Notes under the pieces: model-generated
The model's input: only the letters and a program-made list of their open reading frames with translations
The model's database searches: none
Told to the model about the DNA's origin: nothing
NCBI RefSeq assembly: GCF_020733705.1
Contig: NZ_JAJFZM010000001.1
Location: forward strand, 930,001-994,000
Source: Nocardia australiensis
GTDB taxonomy: Bacteria; Actinomycetota; Actinomycetes; Mycobacteriales; Mycobacteriaceae
Length of the DNA: 64,000 nucleotides
Direction: 5' to 3'
Translations under genes and position numbers: made by a program
Shown here: in pieces, positions 39,721-48,801 of the stretch
Position numbering within the stretch: the first letter of the stretch is position 1
Layout of the letters: each line of letters opens with the position of its first letter

Positions 39721-40874
39721 GCACCGCCGAACTAGAAGTTCGCGGGCGGATCGTGTCGAGGTCGCACGCGATCGACGACGGGGTCGTATCGATTCGCGAA
39801 GAGCGGATCATCGCGGTGCGCCCGTTCGCACAATGGCGTGCGGCACAGCCGAATTCGAGCATTCCGGAGTTCGCCGGGACGGTGCTGCCCGGGCTTGTCG
39901 ATATTCACAATCACGGCGGATTGGGATGCCGGTTCGACACGGTCGATCCCGATGAGGCTCGGGGAGCTGCCGCGTTTCATCATTCGCGAGGGTCGACCAC
40001 GGTGTTGGCGAGCATCGTCACCGCCGCCGCGGCGGACATGGTCGCGCAGGCAGAGGTCTTGCGGGGGCTAGCCGAGGCGGGCGTGATCGGCGGAATCCAC
40101 GCGGAGGGGCCATTTCTCGCCGCAGCGCGTTGTGGGGCACAAGATCCGCGCTACCTTCGCGATCCCGACCTCGAACTGACCGACCAACTCTTGACAGCCG
40201 CGAACGGACATCTGCGGGTGATGACGATCGCCCCCGAACGGCCGGGTTATGAACAAGTCGCACAACGTCTTTCCGACAATGACGTGGTGGTTTCACTCGG
40301 CCACAGCGATACCGACTTCACTGGGTTCCGGCACGCGTTACGACCGAATGGCGTCGGCAGCCTGGTCACCCACCTGGCAAACGGTATGCCGCCGTTGCAT
40401 CATCGCGAACCGGGACCGGTGGCCGCCGGATTGGTGGCCGCCGCCGCGCAGGACGCGGTCGTCGAGTTGATCGGCGATGGGGTGCACGTCGACCCGGGCT
40501 TCGGCGCACTCGTATTCGCGACCGCACCGGGCCGGGTCGCACTGATTACCGACGCAATGCAGGCGGCCGGGATGCCCGACGGCGAATACCGGCTGGGCCC
40601 GCAAACCGTCCGGGTGACCGACGCAGTGGCCAGAGTGCCCAGCGGTTCGATTGCCGGCGGCACCGCGAGTCTGCTGCAATGCCTCACCTGGGCGGTCACC
40701 AGTTGCGCTGTCCCGCTTCGTAATGCAGTGATTTCGGCCACCTCGATTCCGGCTACTGCGGCCGGAATCGTCGATGTGGGCGATCTCGAGGCCGACCAGT
40801 TTGCCGACCTGCTGATAGTTGATGACAATCTACGGTTGCGCCGGGTGCTCAGACGTGGACAGTGGTTGACGTGA
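39717..40874 (+). CDS. nagA: N-acetylglucosamine/galactosamine-6-phosphate deacetylase
   Basis: A 385-residue amidohydrolase. Metal and catalytic motifs are DIHNHGGLG, GIHAEGPFL, VSLGHSDTDF, THLANGMPPLHHREPGP and the catalytic Asp in LITDAMQAAGMPDG. It removes the acetyl group from GlcNAc-6-P or GalNAc-6-P. Starts by ATGA overlap with the ROK kinase gene and its stop overlaps the next kinase gene. Within this cluster an AgaA-like role (GalNAc-6-P) is likely; sequence alone does not separate it from NagA. Confidence 0.9.
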   Translation: MSTAELEVRGRIVSRSHAIDDGVVSIREERIIAVRPFAQWRAAQPNSSIPEFAGTVLPGLVDIHNHGGLGCRFDTVDPDEARGAAAFHHSRGSTTVLASIVTAAAADMVAQAEVLRGLAEAGVIGGIHAEGPFLAAARCGAQDPRYLRDPDLELTDQLLTAANGHLRVMTIAPERPGYEQVAQRLSDNDVVVSLGHSDTDFTGFRHALRPNGVGSLVTHLANGMPPLHHREPGPVAAGLVAAAAQDAVVELIGDGVHVDPGFGALVFATAPGRVALITDAMQAAGMPDGEYRLGPQTVRVTDAVARVPSGSIAGGTASLLQCLTWAVTSCAVPLRNAVISATSIPATAAGIVDVGDLEADQFADLLIVDDNLRLRRVLRRGQWLT

Positions 40875-41821
40875 TCCTCACCGTGACAATGAACCCGGCT
40901 TACGACATGACCTATCGCGTCGAGCGTTTCGACCGCGGCCAGGCCCACCGGGTTCGCTCGGTCGAGCAACGCATCGGCGGCAAGGGTATCAACGTGACCC
41001 GGGTGCTGAATCAGATCGGAAAGTACGCCCGTGCAACGGGTTTTGCCGATCATGCCTTCGCCGCCGCCGCCGAGCTGGAAATGCCGGTCGATTTCGTGCA
41101 CGCCCTGCCGTGGGTCCGGCGCACGCTGGTGATCAGCGAAACCGGCGACGGCACCGCCACCGCGTTGTGGGAACCCGGTGCGCGCGTATCGAATCCGCAC
41201 GCCGCAGAACAACTCGCTGTCCGGGTGTCGGGGCTACTGCCCGATATCGCCGGTCTGGTGATCTCGGGCTCCCTACCCGGAGGCATCAGTCCGAGTCTCC
41301 CCGCCGAAATCGCTCGCATCGCCGTCGCCGCGGACGTTCCCACCATTTGCGACGTGGACGGCGAGGCGCTCGAGCTCGCCGCCGAGGTTCCCGGTGTCAT
41401 TCTCATGCCGAACGCCGAGGAGCTCGAGCGCCTCACCGGCCAGGTATCGAACACACCGGACGAGGTCGTGGCCGCCACCCGTCCGCTGATCGATCGCGGT
41501 CTGCGCGCCATCATCGCCACTCGTGGCACCGAGGGCATGATCGCCAGCACCGCCGATGGCAGCTGGTCGGCCAACCTCCCTGAACCATTGGCCGGAAACC
41601 CCACTGGTGCAGGCGATTCCGCTACCGCAGCGGTAATCGCCGCACTGTCGGAGACCACCGACCCGGACTGGCCCGCAATCCTCGTCGCCGCCGTAGCCAC
41701 CTCCGCCGCCGCCATTGTCATACCGGTAGCAGGCGAAATCGACCGCTCCCTGCGTGATCGCCTGACCCCGACCGTGCTCATCGAGGAAATATCCGAACCC
41801 AGCACACGGGAAGCCGTATGA
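40871..41821 (+). CDS. PfkB-family hexose-phosphate kinase (1-phosphofructokinase/tagatose-6-P kinase type)
   Basis: A 316-residue kinase that would phosphorylate a ketose phosphate at C1. The start ILTVTMNPAYD, the GGKGINVTRVLNQIG motif and the C-terminal ATP/anion-hole motif GNPTGAGDSATA are clear. The glycine-rich stretch after the N-terminal motif (ATGFADHAF) is shorter than in most FruK/LacC proteins. GTG 40871 forms a GTGA overlap with the deacetylase stop and matches the usual family N-terminus; GTG 40862 is an alternative. Neighbours suggest tagatose-6-phosphate as substrate. Confidence 0.87.
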   Translation: MILTVTMNPAYDMTYRVERFDRGQAHRVRSVEQRIGGKGINVTRVLNQIGKYARATGFADHAFAAAAELEMPVDFVHALPWVRRTLVISETGDGTATALWEPGARVSNPHAAEQLAVRVSGLLPDIAGLVISGSLPGGISPSLPAEIARIAVAADVPTICDVDGEALELAAEVPGVILMPNAEELERLTGQVSNTPDEVVAATRPLIDRGLRAIIATRGTEGMIASTADGSWSANLPEPLAGNPTGAGDSATAAVIAALSETTDPDWPAILVAAVATSAAAIVIPVAGEIDRSLRDRLTPTVLIEEISEPSTREAV

Positions 41822-41857
41822 GCCTCATGTTCTATCCAGTTTCGGAAGGTTCCCGCT

Positions 41858-42709
41858 GTGACGCTTACGCCCGTCCCTGATCTGATCGCCGCCGCCCGAC
41901 CCGGCGGTCTCGGCGCCTTCAATGTGATCACTCTGGAACATGCCGAAGCCATCGCCGCTGCCGCTGAGAGCATGAATCATGCTGTTGTGCTCCAGCTTTC
42001 GCAGAACACGGTGGGCTATCACGATAACCTGGCACCTATCGCACTCGCCTGCTTGCGCATCGCCGCTGATAGCAGCGCCCATATCGCGGTCCACCTCGAC
42101 CACGCGACATCATTCGAACTCATCCGCGCCGCAGTCGATCTCGGCATTCGATCGGTCATGTACGACGGCTCCACCCTCGATTACGCCGCCAACATCGCCG
42201 CGACCGCCGAGGTCACCCGCTGGTGTCATGCCCGCGATGTATTCGTCGAAGCGGAACTCGGCGAGGTCGGTGGTAAAGACGGCGCCCATGCTCCCGGTGT
42301 CCGCACCGACCCCGATGAGGCGGCCGAGTTCGTGACAATAACCGGTGTCGATGCCCTGGCGGTAGCCGTCGGCTCCTCCCACGCCATGCACACCCGCACC
42401 GCCGAACTCGACAACGACCTCATCTCCCGGTTGGCCACGAAGCTCCCCGTACCGCTGGTCCTGCACGGCTCCTCCGGTGTCCCCGACGAGGGACTTCGCG
42501 CCGCCGTCCAACACGGTATGACCAAAATCAACATCGCCACCCGCCTGAACGTGTTGGCTACCAACGCAATCCGCGCCATCCTCACCGGAGACCCCGATAT
42601 CTGCGACCCCCGCGAATATCTCACCCCCGCCCGCACAGCCATTCGAACCGAGGTCGAGCGCCTTTTGCGGCTACTCGCCTACCAGCCGGCGCAACCGCCG
42701 CTCGGGTAA
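41858..42709 (+). CDS. class II fructose/tagatose-bisphosphate aldolase
   Basis: A 283-residue zinc aldolase (KbaY/GatY/FbaA group). Zinc and catalytic features: HLDHATSFE with the H-x-D-H motif, FVEAELGEVGGKDG, AVGSSHAMH with the distal zinc His, LVLHGSSGVPDEGLR and KINIATRLN. It would cleave tagatose- or fructose-1,6-bisphosphate to glyceraldehyde-3-P and glycerone-P, the last step of this cluster. The GTG start at 41858 lies 36 bases after the kinase stop. A short hairpin follows the gene, ending the operon. Confidence 0.88.
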   Translation: MTLTPVPDLIAAARPGGLGAFNVITLEHAEAIAAAAESMNHAVVLQLSQNTVGYHDNLAPIALACLRIAADSSAHIAVHLDHATSFELIRAAVDLGIRSVMYDGSTLDYAANIAATAEVTRWCHARDVFVEAELGEVGGKDGAHAPGVRTDPDEAAEFVTITGVDALAVAVGSSHAMHTRTAELDNDLISRLATKLPVPLVLHGSSGVPDEGLRAAVQHGMTKINIATRLNVLATNAIRAILTGDPDICDPREYLTPARTAIRTEVERLLRLLAYQPAQPPLG

Positions 42710-42710
42710 A

Positions 42711-42731
42711 TCACGCCTCGCCCCGGCGTGA
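42711..42731 (+). terminator. short hairpin after the aldolase gene
   Basis: TCACGCC (42711-42717) pairs with GGCGTGA (42725-42731), 7 bp with a 7-base loop, one base after the TAA. No U-tract; probable terminator of the amino-sugar operon. Confidence 0.5.
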
Positions 42732-42968
42732 CGCTCGCACCGTAGCGTCGAAATCCGCCGCGGCATCAGAAGTGCGGTTATCAGCGAGTTTCCGCTAGTC
42801 ACATGCGGCTTCGAAGCCGCAGACATCGGGAATGGCAATATCACCAGGACCGGGAAATTATGGGCATACGACATCAGGCGCAAATGATAGGATGAATTGC
42901 CGTTAGTTTAACTAACTATTTGCTGGTCCATTTTGCGCTGTCTCACCTGATGAAGGAAGAACAACTGC

Positions 42969-44264
42969 ATGGCTGTCACCCTGCAAACGGGAAGGCAGCA
43001 CGCTGCCAAACCGGTTGAGCATCCTCGCGCTCCACGTAATTCGCTGATGCTCAGCGCCGCAGTAGCTTTCGCTGTCATCTCCATCGGCCTCTGGCTGGAA
43101 TTCGTGCGGCCCAACTGGTCGATGTATTGGCACCAGGTCGATTTGCAGGTCTACATGTGGGGTGGGTCGACCGCGGCGCTACACCCGGAGTTGCTCTACG
43201 ACGGTCGCGGGCCGCTTGGCCTACCCTTCCTCTATCCCGTCTTCGCCGCGTGGATCTGCGCCGAACTGTCGCGGTTTTCGATCAACCACATCGGCACCGG
43301 CATCGTAATCCTCACCCTGGCTTCACTGTTCGTGAGTGTGTGGAGCGCCGCCGTGCTTCAGCGACACCGACGCGGAATCGGCATGCTCGCGATGACAATC
43401 GCCGTCGGCGGCGCGGCGATCTGGCTAGAGCCTGTGCAGCAGACGTTCCAATTCGGCCAGCTCAGCGTGATTCTCATGGCGCTGGTGCTCGCGGACCTGG
43501 CCATCCCCAAGGACCGCCGGTATCGAGGCGTCCTCATCGGAATCGCCACCGGACTCAAGCTGACCCCGGCGGTATTCATCGTCTACCTGCTCATCACCCG
43601 CCAGTTCCGGGCCGCCGCAGTGGCCACCGGCGCCTTCGCCGCCACGGTCGCCATCGGATTCTGGTACCGCCCCGCGCAGGCGTTCCAATTCTGGACGACA
43701 ACCGCGACGTCACAGAACCGAATCGGCTTCGCCTACGTCCAGAATCAATCGATCAACGGCATATTCGGCCGACTGCAATGGACGACATGGGAAGACAGCA
43801 GCGCCTGGCTCGTCTGCGCCGGCCTCCTCGGACTCGCCGGAATGGCCGCGGCACGGATCGCCTACCTGCGCGGTGACGAACTGCTCGCCGCCCTGCTCGC
43901 GGCGACCGTCATGCTCCTTGCCTCGCCGATATCCTGGACCCACTACTGGGTGTGGATCGTTCCAGCCCTGCTGTGGATAGCTCAGGCACTGCGCCACACC
44001 GCACGCGGTATCCGAATCGCCGTCCCCGCAACCATTTTCGTATTCATGTTCGCCTGGCCGATGCGGATAGATCGAATCGGGTCCTGGGACCACGACCTCC
44101 CCCCACTCCCCCAGGGCCTGATCTGGCTTGTCCCCCAAACCGCCAACCGAGAATTCCACTGGACCCTCCCCCAATTCCTACTGGGCAACTCCTACACCCT
44201 CCTGGCCACCCTCGCCCTCCTAGCCGCCATCGCCTATCTCCTCCCGCTCCGACCGAAGCAGTAA
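42969..44264 (+). CDS. GT87-like polytopic mannosyltransferase (DUF2029)
   Basis: A 431-residue integral membrane glycosyltransferase of the polyprenyl-phosphate-mannose-dependent GT-C class. About ten hydrophobic helices are seen, with the acidic motif early in the first extracytoplasmic loop (WHQVDLQVYMWGG) that resembles the Asp-containing catalytic loop. FQFGQLSVILMALVLADL, IGIATGLKLTPAVFIVYLL and SPISWTHYWVW are family-typical. Relatives in mycobacteria extend lipomannan or lipoarabinomannan. Start ATG 42969 follows gaaggaagaac. About 260 bases upstream hold only a probable promoter. Confidence 0.82.
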   Translation: MAVTLQTGRQHAAKPVEHPRAPRNSLMLSAAVAFAVISIGLWLEFVRPNWSMYWHQVDLQVYMWGGSTAALHPELLYDGRGPLGLPFLYPVFAAWICAELSRFSINHIGTGIVILTLASLFVSVWSAAVLQRHRRGIGMLAMTIAVGGAAIWLEPVQQTFQFGQLSVILMALVLADLAIPKDRRYRGVLIGIATGLKLTPAVFIVYLLITRQFRAAAVATGAFAATVAIGFWYRPAQAFQFWTTTATSQNRIGFAYVQNQSINGIFGRLQWTTWEDSSAWLVCAGLLGLAGMAAARIAYLRGDELLAALLAATVMLLASPISWTHYWVWIVPALLWIAQALRHTARGIRIAVPATIFVFMFAWPMRIDRIGSWDHDLPPLPQGLIWLVPQTANREFHWTLPQFLLGNSYTLLATLALLAAIAYLLPLRPKQ

Positions 44265-44277
44265 GTGGTACACCGCC

Positions 44278-44335
44278 GAGAGCCCCTCTCGCAGTTTGCC
44301 GCAGCCGAGAGCCGCTCTCGCAGTTTGCCGCAGCC
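44278..44335. repeat. tandem 29-bp duplication
   Basis: Two adjacent 29-base copies (44278-44306 and 44307-44335) differ by one base. Each begins with GAGAGCC-CTCTC, a small hairpin, followed by GCAGTTTGCCGCAGCC. They lie 13 bases after a gene stop. With no spacers and only two copies it is not a CRISPR array; a duplicated hairpin/terminator or protein site is possible. Confidence 0.8.
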
Positions 44336-44731
44336 ATATGCCATTCGCGGTAGGTTGGCCGGCGGCGCTGGCGAGGGCTCGGGCGCCGCCGGTCGGCGGG
44401 CGGTGGGTCAGGGCAGTGAGCCACCGCGAGGTCGGGGGGAGGCGTGAGGGATACCCGGTGGGTGAGGTGGGCCGCTTCCAGTGCCGACGAAACAATCCTG
44501 CGCGGGGGACCTCGAGGGTTACCGTGATGGGGCTGTGAGTCGGCTGGGAACCGTGCGGCCACCGGAGCCTACAGCCCCGAAACCGGCCCGCCGCGACCAC
44601 GCATCCCGGATTCCCGAAAGCCCAGCCCCGCACCACACCGGCGACGGTCCCGATGTCTCGAACGGCCCGGCCGGCCCGGCCGGCACGGCATCCACACCAC
44701 AGCCTCTAACTAAACCCCTTGGCCTACAGCA
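44336..44731. other. non-coding gap
   Basis: G/C-rich sequence between the mannosyltransferase and DUF3349 genes, which converge here. Open frames exist on both strands but none has protein-like composition or a family motif. No further feature is recognised. Confidence 0.5.
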
Positions 44732-45031
44732 TTATTCGCATGTCGGGTCCTCGGCGTCGGGCCAGGCGTGCCCGGCGAGCCGGGTCTGGACGCGCGCGAC
44801 ATCCGTCTCCGACGGCATTTCGTTGGTGACCTTGGTGATCATGACCTGGATGTCGGTCTTGTCGGCGGGGAGGTCGCCAGCGCCTGCCAGTTCGGCGGCG
44901 ATTTGGCGGACCTCGTCATCGGAGAGGCGGCGGCGCAGTAGGGCGAGCAATGGAATGTAGTCGGATTCGGGAACACCGTCCGGATATCCGGCCCGCAACC
45001 AGTCGATGATGGCACTGAGGAACGGCGGCAT
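44732..45031 (-). CDS. DUF3349 family protein (copy 2)
   Basis: A 99-residue small helical protein with the DUF3349 core WLRAGYPDGVPESDYIPLLALLRRRLSDDEV and a second helix pair ending RLAGHAWP. Function unknown; members occur in mycobacteria next to pitA. ATG 45031 is chosen as its family-matching start. It is a paralogue of the preceding gene, ten bases away, so the pair arose by duplication. Confidence 0.8.
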   Translation of the reverse strand: MPPFLSAIIDWLRAGYPDGVPESDYIPLLALLRRRLSDDEVRQIAAELAGAGDLPADKTDIQVMITKVTNEMPSETDVARVQTRLAGHAWPDAEDPTCE

Positions 45032-45041
45032 CGGATCGACT

Positions 45042-45377
45042 TCAGTCCGCGTCGGGGAGAGGAGTCGCCAACGGCCAACCGCCCGCGGCGAGATGGGAAG
45101 CGACACGAGCCACGTCGTGCTCGTTCGGCTGCTCGATCGCGACCCTGGCGATCGCCGCCTCGATATCGGCGTGACTGATCTCGGTATCGGGGTTCTGGCT
45201 CACCAGCTTCTCGGCGATCGCGACGACCTCGAAGTCGGTCAGATGCCGGTGCAGCACCGCGAATAGCGCGACGTAGTCCGAGCTCGGAATGCCCTGCGGG
45301 TATCCGGCGCGCAGCCAGCCGATGACCCGGGCGAGCACGTTCGGTCGCGGCTGCGTGGTTTTCGATCGATCGGTCAC
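45042..45377 (-). CDS. DUF3349 family protein (copy 1)
   Basis: A 111-residue protein with the DUF3349 motif VIGWLRAGYPQGIPSSDYVALFAVLHRHLTDFEV and C-terminal HLAAGGWPL. It precedes its paralogue in the same operon, ten bases after a small membrane protein and PitA. In M. tuberculosis the same order (pitA, small membrane protein, DUF3349) is found, suggesting a conserved phosphate-linked unit. Confidence 0.82.
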   Translation of the reverse strand: MTDRSKTTQPRPNVLARVIGWLRAGYPQGIPSSDYVALFAVLHRHLTDFEVVAIAEKLVSQNPDTEISHADIEAAIARVAIEQPNEHDVARVASHLAAGGWPLATPLPDAD

Positions 45378-45387
45378 GGTGTGCCCT

Positions 45388-45672
45388 TCAGGACTGTCCG
45401 AAGAGGTGAATTCCGAACCTGGCGGCGATGAACGCCTTGGCGGTGTAAAGGATGCCGGTCACGATCGCGACGATAACCACCCCGAAGCACGCCAGCGCCC
45501 CTGCCATCGCGGGGTAATTACGTTGGGCGGCACGGCCATCCGTGGTGACGGTATCGGCCGCCGTCCAGAAACGCACGCCGAAAGCGAAGATGATCGGCAG
45601 GCCCGCACCCAACAGCAGACCGGCCGCGGTTACCTTCCACAGCGAGTTGAGATTCGTGATCAGAGTGTGCAC
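45388..45672 (-). CDS. small two-helix membrane protein downstream of pitA
   Basis: A 94-residue protein with two membrane helices (VTAAGLLLGAGLPIIFAFGV and GALACFGVVIVAIVTGILY) joined by a polar Thr/Asp-rich loop. It resembles the conserved membrane protein next to pitA in mycobacteria (Rv0544c type). Function unknown; it may modulate the transporter. It lies 27 bases after pitA in the same orientation. Confidence 0.75.
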   Translation of the reverse strand: MHTLITNLNSLWKVTAAGLLLGAGLPIIFAFGVRFWTAADTVTTDGRAAQRNYPAMAGALACFGVVIVAIVTGILYTAKAFIAARFGIHLFGQS

Positions 45673-45699
45673 GAGTGCTCCTCCTAGAGCCTGTCGAGG

Positions 45700-47076
45700 C
45701 TATCTGTTGAGCGAGTTGTTCCGCGTATCGTGCGTGTCGGTCGCGGCGGACCCCGCGGCCACGTCTCCGGGCGGCGACAGCCCGACGGTCCGCACACCGT
45801 CCCGTGTCTGCGAGGTGGTCGAACCCAGCACGCGGTCGTTGTTCGCCGAGCCGGGCGCGCCCACGGCATTCCTCGGTGGTCCGGCCCCATCCTGCGCAGG
45901 CGTACCCACCCCCGTCTCGCGCGCATCCCTCGTGGGTGGTGTCGTACCCGGCCATTCGTTGACGTTGCTGGTGTCCACCGGATCACGCCGTGACCGCAGA
46001 TACATCACCGACGACAACACCACCAGGATCGCGAACACCACGAGCACCCCGGGCAGGCCACCGATGACGTGTGCGATCGCCCAGCACAGGGCGCCGGCCA
46101 CGGCCGCCAACGGCAGCGTCAGCAGCCAGGCAACGCACATGCGGCCCATTACATTCCAGCGCACCTCCGCGCCCTTACCGAGACCGGTACCGAGAATCGA
46201 GCCGGTCGCCGTCTGCGTGGTCGACAGCGGTAGTCCGAAATGCGCGGAGGTGAGAATGATGGCGGCCGATGAGGATTCGGCGGCCAGCCCCTGGGGCGAA
46301 TCGATCTCGACCAAGCCCTTGCCGAGTGTGCGAATAATCCGCCATCCGCCGAGGTAGGTGCCCGCCGCGATGGCGACGGCACAGGCCGCCATCACCCACA
46401 GCGGCATATCGTCGTTCTTGGTGAGGGTGCCGTGCGCGACCAGCGCCAAGAAGATGACGCCCATCGTTTTCTGTGCGTCATTGGTGCCGTGTGCCAGCGA
46501 GACCAGCGAGGCCGAGCCGATCTGCCCCCAGCGAAACCCGCCCTCGACCTTGTCCGGGTCCGACTTTCGGGTGATCCGGTAGACCGCCCAGGTGCCGATT
46601 GCCGAAATCAGCGCGGCCACGATCGGCGCGAGCACCGCGGGCAACACGATCTTGGTCAGCACACCGTCGGAACCCGACGCCCAGATCACGCCGCCCCAGC
46701 CGAGCGCGGCGATGGTGGCGCCGATCAGACCGCCGAACAATGCGTGCGAGGAACTCGACGGCAAGCCGAGCAGCCAGGTCAGCAGGTTCCACAGGATGCC
46801 GCCGACGAGGCCCGCGAACACGATGATCAACAGGTCTTGGCCGTGCACCGCATCGAGCTGGACGATGCCTTTGGCCACAGTGGCGGCAACGGCCACGGAC
46901 AGAAACGCGCCAACAAGATTCAGCACCGCTGACAGCGCGACCGCGACCCGCGGTCTCAGCGCGCCGGTGGCAATGGAGGTCGCCATAGCGTTCGCGGTGT
47001 CGTGAAAGCCGTTGGTGAAATCAAATGCGAGTGCCGTCACGATGACGATCAAGAGAACCAATAATTCGACGGTCAC
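45700..47076 (-). CDS. pitA: low-affinity inorganic phosphate transporter PitA
   Basis: A 458-residue PiT-family symporter. The duplicated family signatures are GFHDTANAMATSIATGAL near the N-terminus and LAHGTNDAQKTMGVI in the second half. Ten or more helices are seen. After the last helix a polar tail of about 100 residues rich in Thr, Gly, Asp and Arg is predicted to be disordered and is longer than in typical PiT proteins. GTG 47076 is chosen by homology (MTVELLVLL). First gene of the operon with the small membrane protein and DUF3349 pair. Confidence 0.92.
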   Translation of the reverse strand: MTVELLVLLIVIVTALAFDFTNGFHDTANAMATSIATGALRPRVAVALSAVLNLVGAFLSVAVAATVAKGIVQLDAVHGQDLLIIVFAGLVGGILWNLLTWLLGLPSSSSHALFGGLIGATIAALGWGGVIWASGSDGVLTKIVLPAVLAPIVAALISAIGTWAVYRITRKSDPDKVEGGFRWGQIGSASLVSLAHGTNDAQKTMGVIFLALVAHGTLTKNDDMPLWVMAACAVAIAAGTYLGGWRIIRTLGKGLVEIDSPQGLAAESSSAAIILTSAHFGLPLSTTQTATGSILGTGLGKGAEVRWNVMGRMCVAWLLTLPLAAVAGALCWAIAHVIGGLPGVLVVFAILVVLSSVMYLRSRRDPVDTSNVNEWPGTTPPTRDARETGVGTPAQDGAGPPRNAVGAPGSANNDRVLGSTTSQTRDGVRTVGLSPPGDVAAGSAATDTHDTRNNSLNR

Positions 47077-47196
47077 CCCAATAGTGTGCGGCACCGGGGG
47101 CACGCATTTGCCAACTGGTTGTCGATTTCCAGACAACAATTCGGATGGGTTACCGTGGATCCTGCCGTCTATCCACCGTGGTATGCCCGCATCGAC

Positions 47197-48711
47197 TCAG
47201 GGCAGCAGTGCGCGCACAGCGTCAATAGTGTCGGCGTCAGCAGGTTCCTTATCGGAACGGTAGCGCACGACGCGGGCGAAACGCAGCGCGACACCACCCG
47301 GGTAGCGGGTGCTCACTTGCACACCATCCAGCGCGATCTCTACGACGAGCTCCGGCCACAAGTACACGGCGCTCTGGTCGCGTGAGCGCTCATGGCGCGG
47401 GAATTCGGCGGTCTGCCAGTTCAATAACGCGTCGGTGAGGCCCTTGAAGGTCTTGCCGACCATGACCGGCTCGCCGGTTTCGGGATCGCGGGCGCCGAGG
47501 TGCAGGTTCGACAGGTAGCCGGTGCGGCGGCCGTATCCCCATTCGGCACCGAGCACCAATAGGTCGAGAGTGTGCGTCGGCTTGATCTTCTGCCAGGAGC
47601 GACCGCGTCGTCCAGCGGCGTAGGGCGCGGTCAGCGATTTGATCACCACACCCTCGTGTCCAGCGGCGAGCGCGCCGTCGAAGTATTCGGCGGCGGCTTC
47701 TTCGCCGGGCCGGATGAGGGCGGGAATCCTGTGTTCGGCAGCAACTTTCGTCAATGCGGTGCGGCGTTCTCGCAACGGGGCGTCGAGCAGGTCATGACCG
47801 TCCAGATGCAGGCAGTCGAAAAAGTACGGGTGCAGCATCAGCTCCCTGGTGGCGGACACCTCCGCGAAGCGGCTCATCGTCTCTTGGAACGGTCGCGGTC
47901 GCCCCGTATCGGTCAATGCCAGGGTTTCGCCGTCGAGCACCACGCTGGTGCATGGCAGGCCCGCGACCAGCTCCACCAATTCCGGCACACCGGCCGTGAT
48001 GTCGCGCAGCGTCCTGGTGAACACCCACACCCGCGGCCCGTCCCGATGCACCTGGATACGGGCGCCGTCCAGCTTGTGCTCGACGCTCACCTCGCCGTCG
48101 AACTCGGCCATCGCCTCCTCCAGTGACGCGCCGGGCGAGGCGAGCATGGGCTGGATCGGGCGCCCCACCTCGAGACGGAACGCGCGTAGCGCGTCCGCTC
48201 CGCCGGTCCGGGCGGCGACCGCGGTGACGGGCAGCTGCCCGGACAGCATGTAGGCCCGACGCACCACCTCCACCGGCACATCGGCCGCCACCGCGACCGC
48301 CTCCACCACGATCGCGGTCAATGCTCCCTGTCGTAGCTCGCCGGTCAGCAGGCGGAGCAGAAAGGCCTGTTCGGCAGTGGTCGCAGCGGCCCACAGGGTC
48401 GAGAGCAGCTCTTTGCGCCGGTTTGCCGAACCGGCCCCCGAGACGGCCGCCAGCTCGGTCAGCGCATCGTCCACTGTCGAAACTTTCAGTGTTGCAACTG
48501 TATTCGGCACGTGTTCCATCGAAGACAGGGTGCGCCAGCCGGTACCTATACGCCCTTGCCGCAGCTCGCCGGAGGCCCACGCGACAACCGGCGCGAGCTC
48601 ATCCGGCGCGGCGGCGGCCAGCAGCGCGGCCAGTTCGACGACCTTCGCCTTGCGGGACCGCGTCGCGCCGACCGCCGCCGAGGCGGTGACGACATCCGAG
48701 AACAACACCAT
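47197..48711 (-). CDS. ligB: ATP-dependent DNA ligase (LigB type)
   Basis: A 504-residue ligase. The nucleotide-binding Lys is in VEHKLDGARIQVHRDG; further motifs are FTRTLRDITAG (III), VVLDGETLAL (IIIa/IV region), HEGVVIKSL (IV) and WQKIKPTHTLDLLVLGAEWG (V). The N-terminal 200-residue DNA-binding domain and OB-fold C-terminus match actinobacterial LigB. It seals nicks in repair, not essential replication. The longer open frame starts at TTG 48714; ATG 48711 is used. Divergent from ramB. Confidence 0.92.
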   Translation of the reverse strand: MVLFSDVVTASAAVGATRSRKAKVVELAALLAAAAPDELAPVVAWASGELRQGRIGTGWRTLSSMEHVPNTVATLKVSTVDDALTELAAVSGAGSANRRKELLSTLWAAATTAEQAFLLRLLTGELRQGALTAIVVEAVAVAADVPVEVVRRAYMLSGQLPVTAVAARTGGADALRAFRLEVGRPIQPMLASPGASLEEAMAEFDGEVSVEHKLDGARIQVHRDGPRVWVFTRTLRDITAGVPELVELVAGLPCTSVVLDGETLALTDTGRPRPFQETMSRFAEVSATRELMLHPYFFDCLHLDGHDLLDAPLRERRTALTKVAAEHRIPALIRPGEEAAAEYFDGALAAGHEGVVIKSLTAPYAAGRRGRSWQKIKPTHTLDLLVLGAEWGYGRRTGYLSNLHLGARDPETGEPVMVGKTFKGLTDALLNWQTAEFPRHERSRDQSAVYLWPELVVEIALDGVQVSTRYPGGVALRFARVVRYRSDKEPADADTIDAVRALLP

Positions 48712-48801
48712 CAAACGGTAACCCGAGGGTGTGACACATCACTCAGCACTGCTGCTAATCCCCCATTGGCATGGTTGCGAAATCACTCCTAAGCTGGGCG
48801 C

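Noticed and set aside
44278..44335. CRISPR-like repeat
   Set aside because: Only two copies, no spacer between them and no cas genes.
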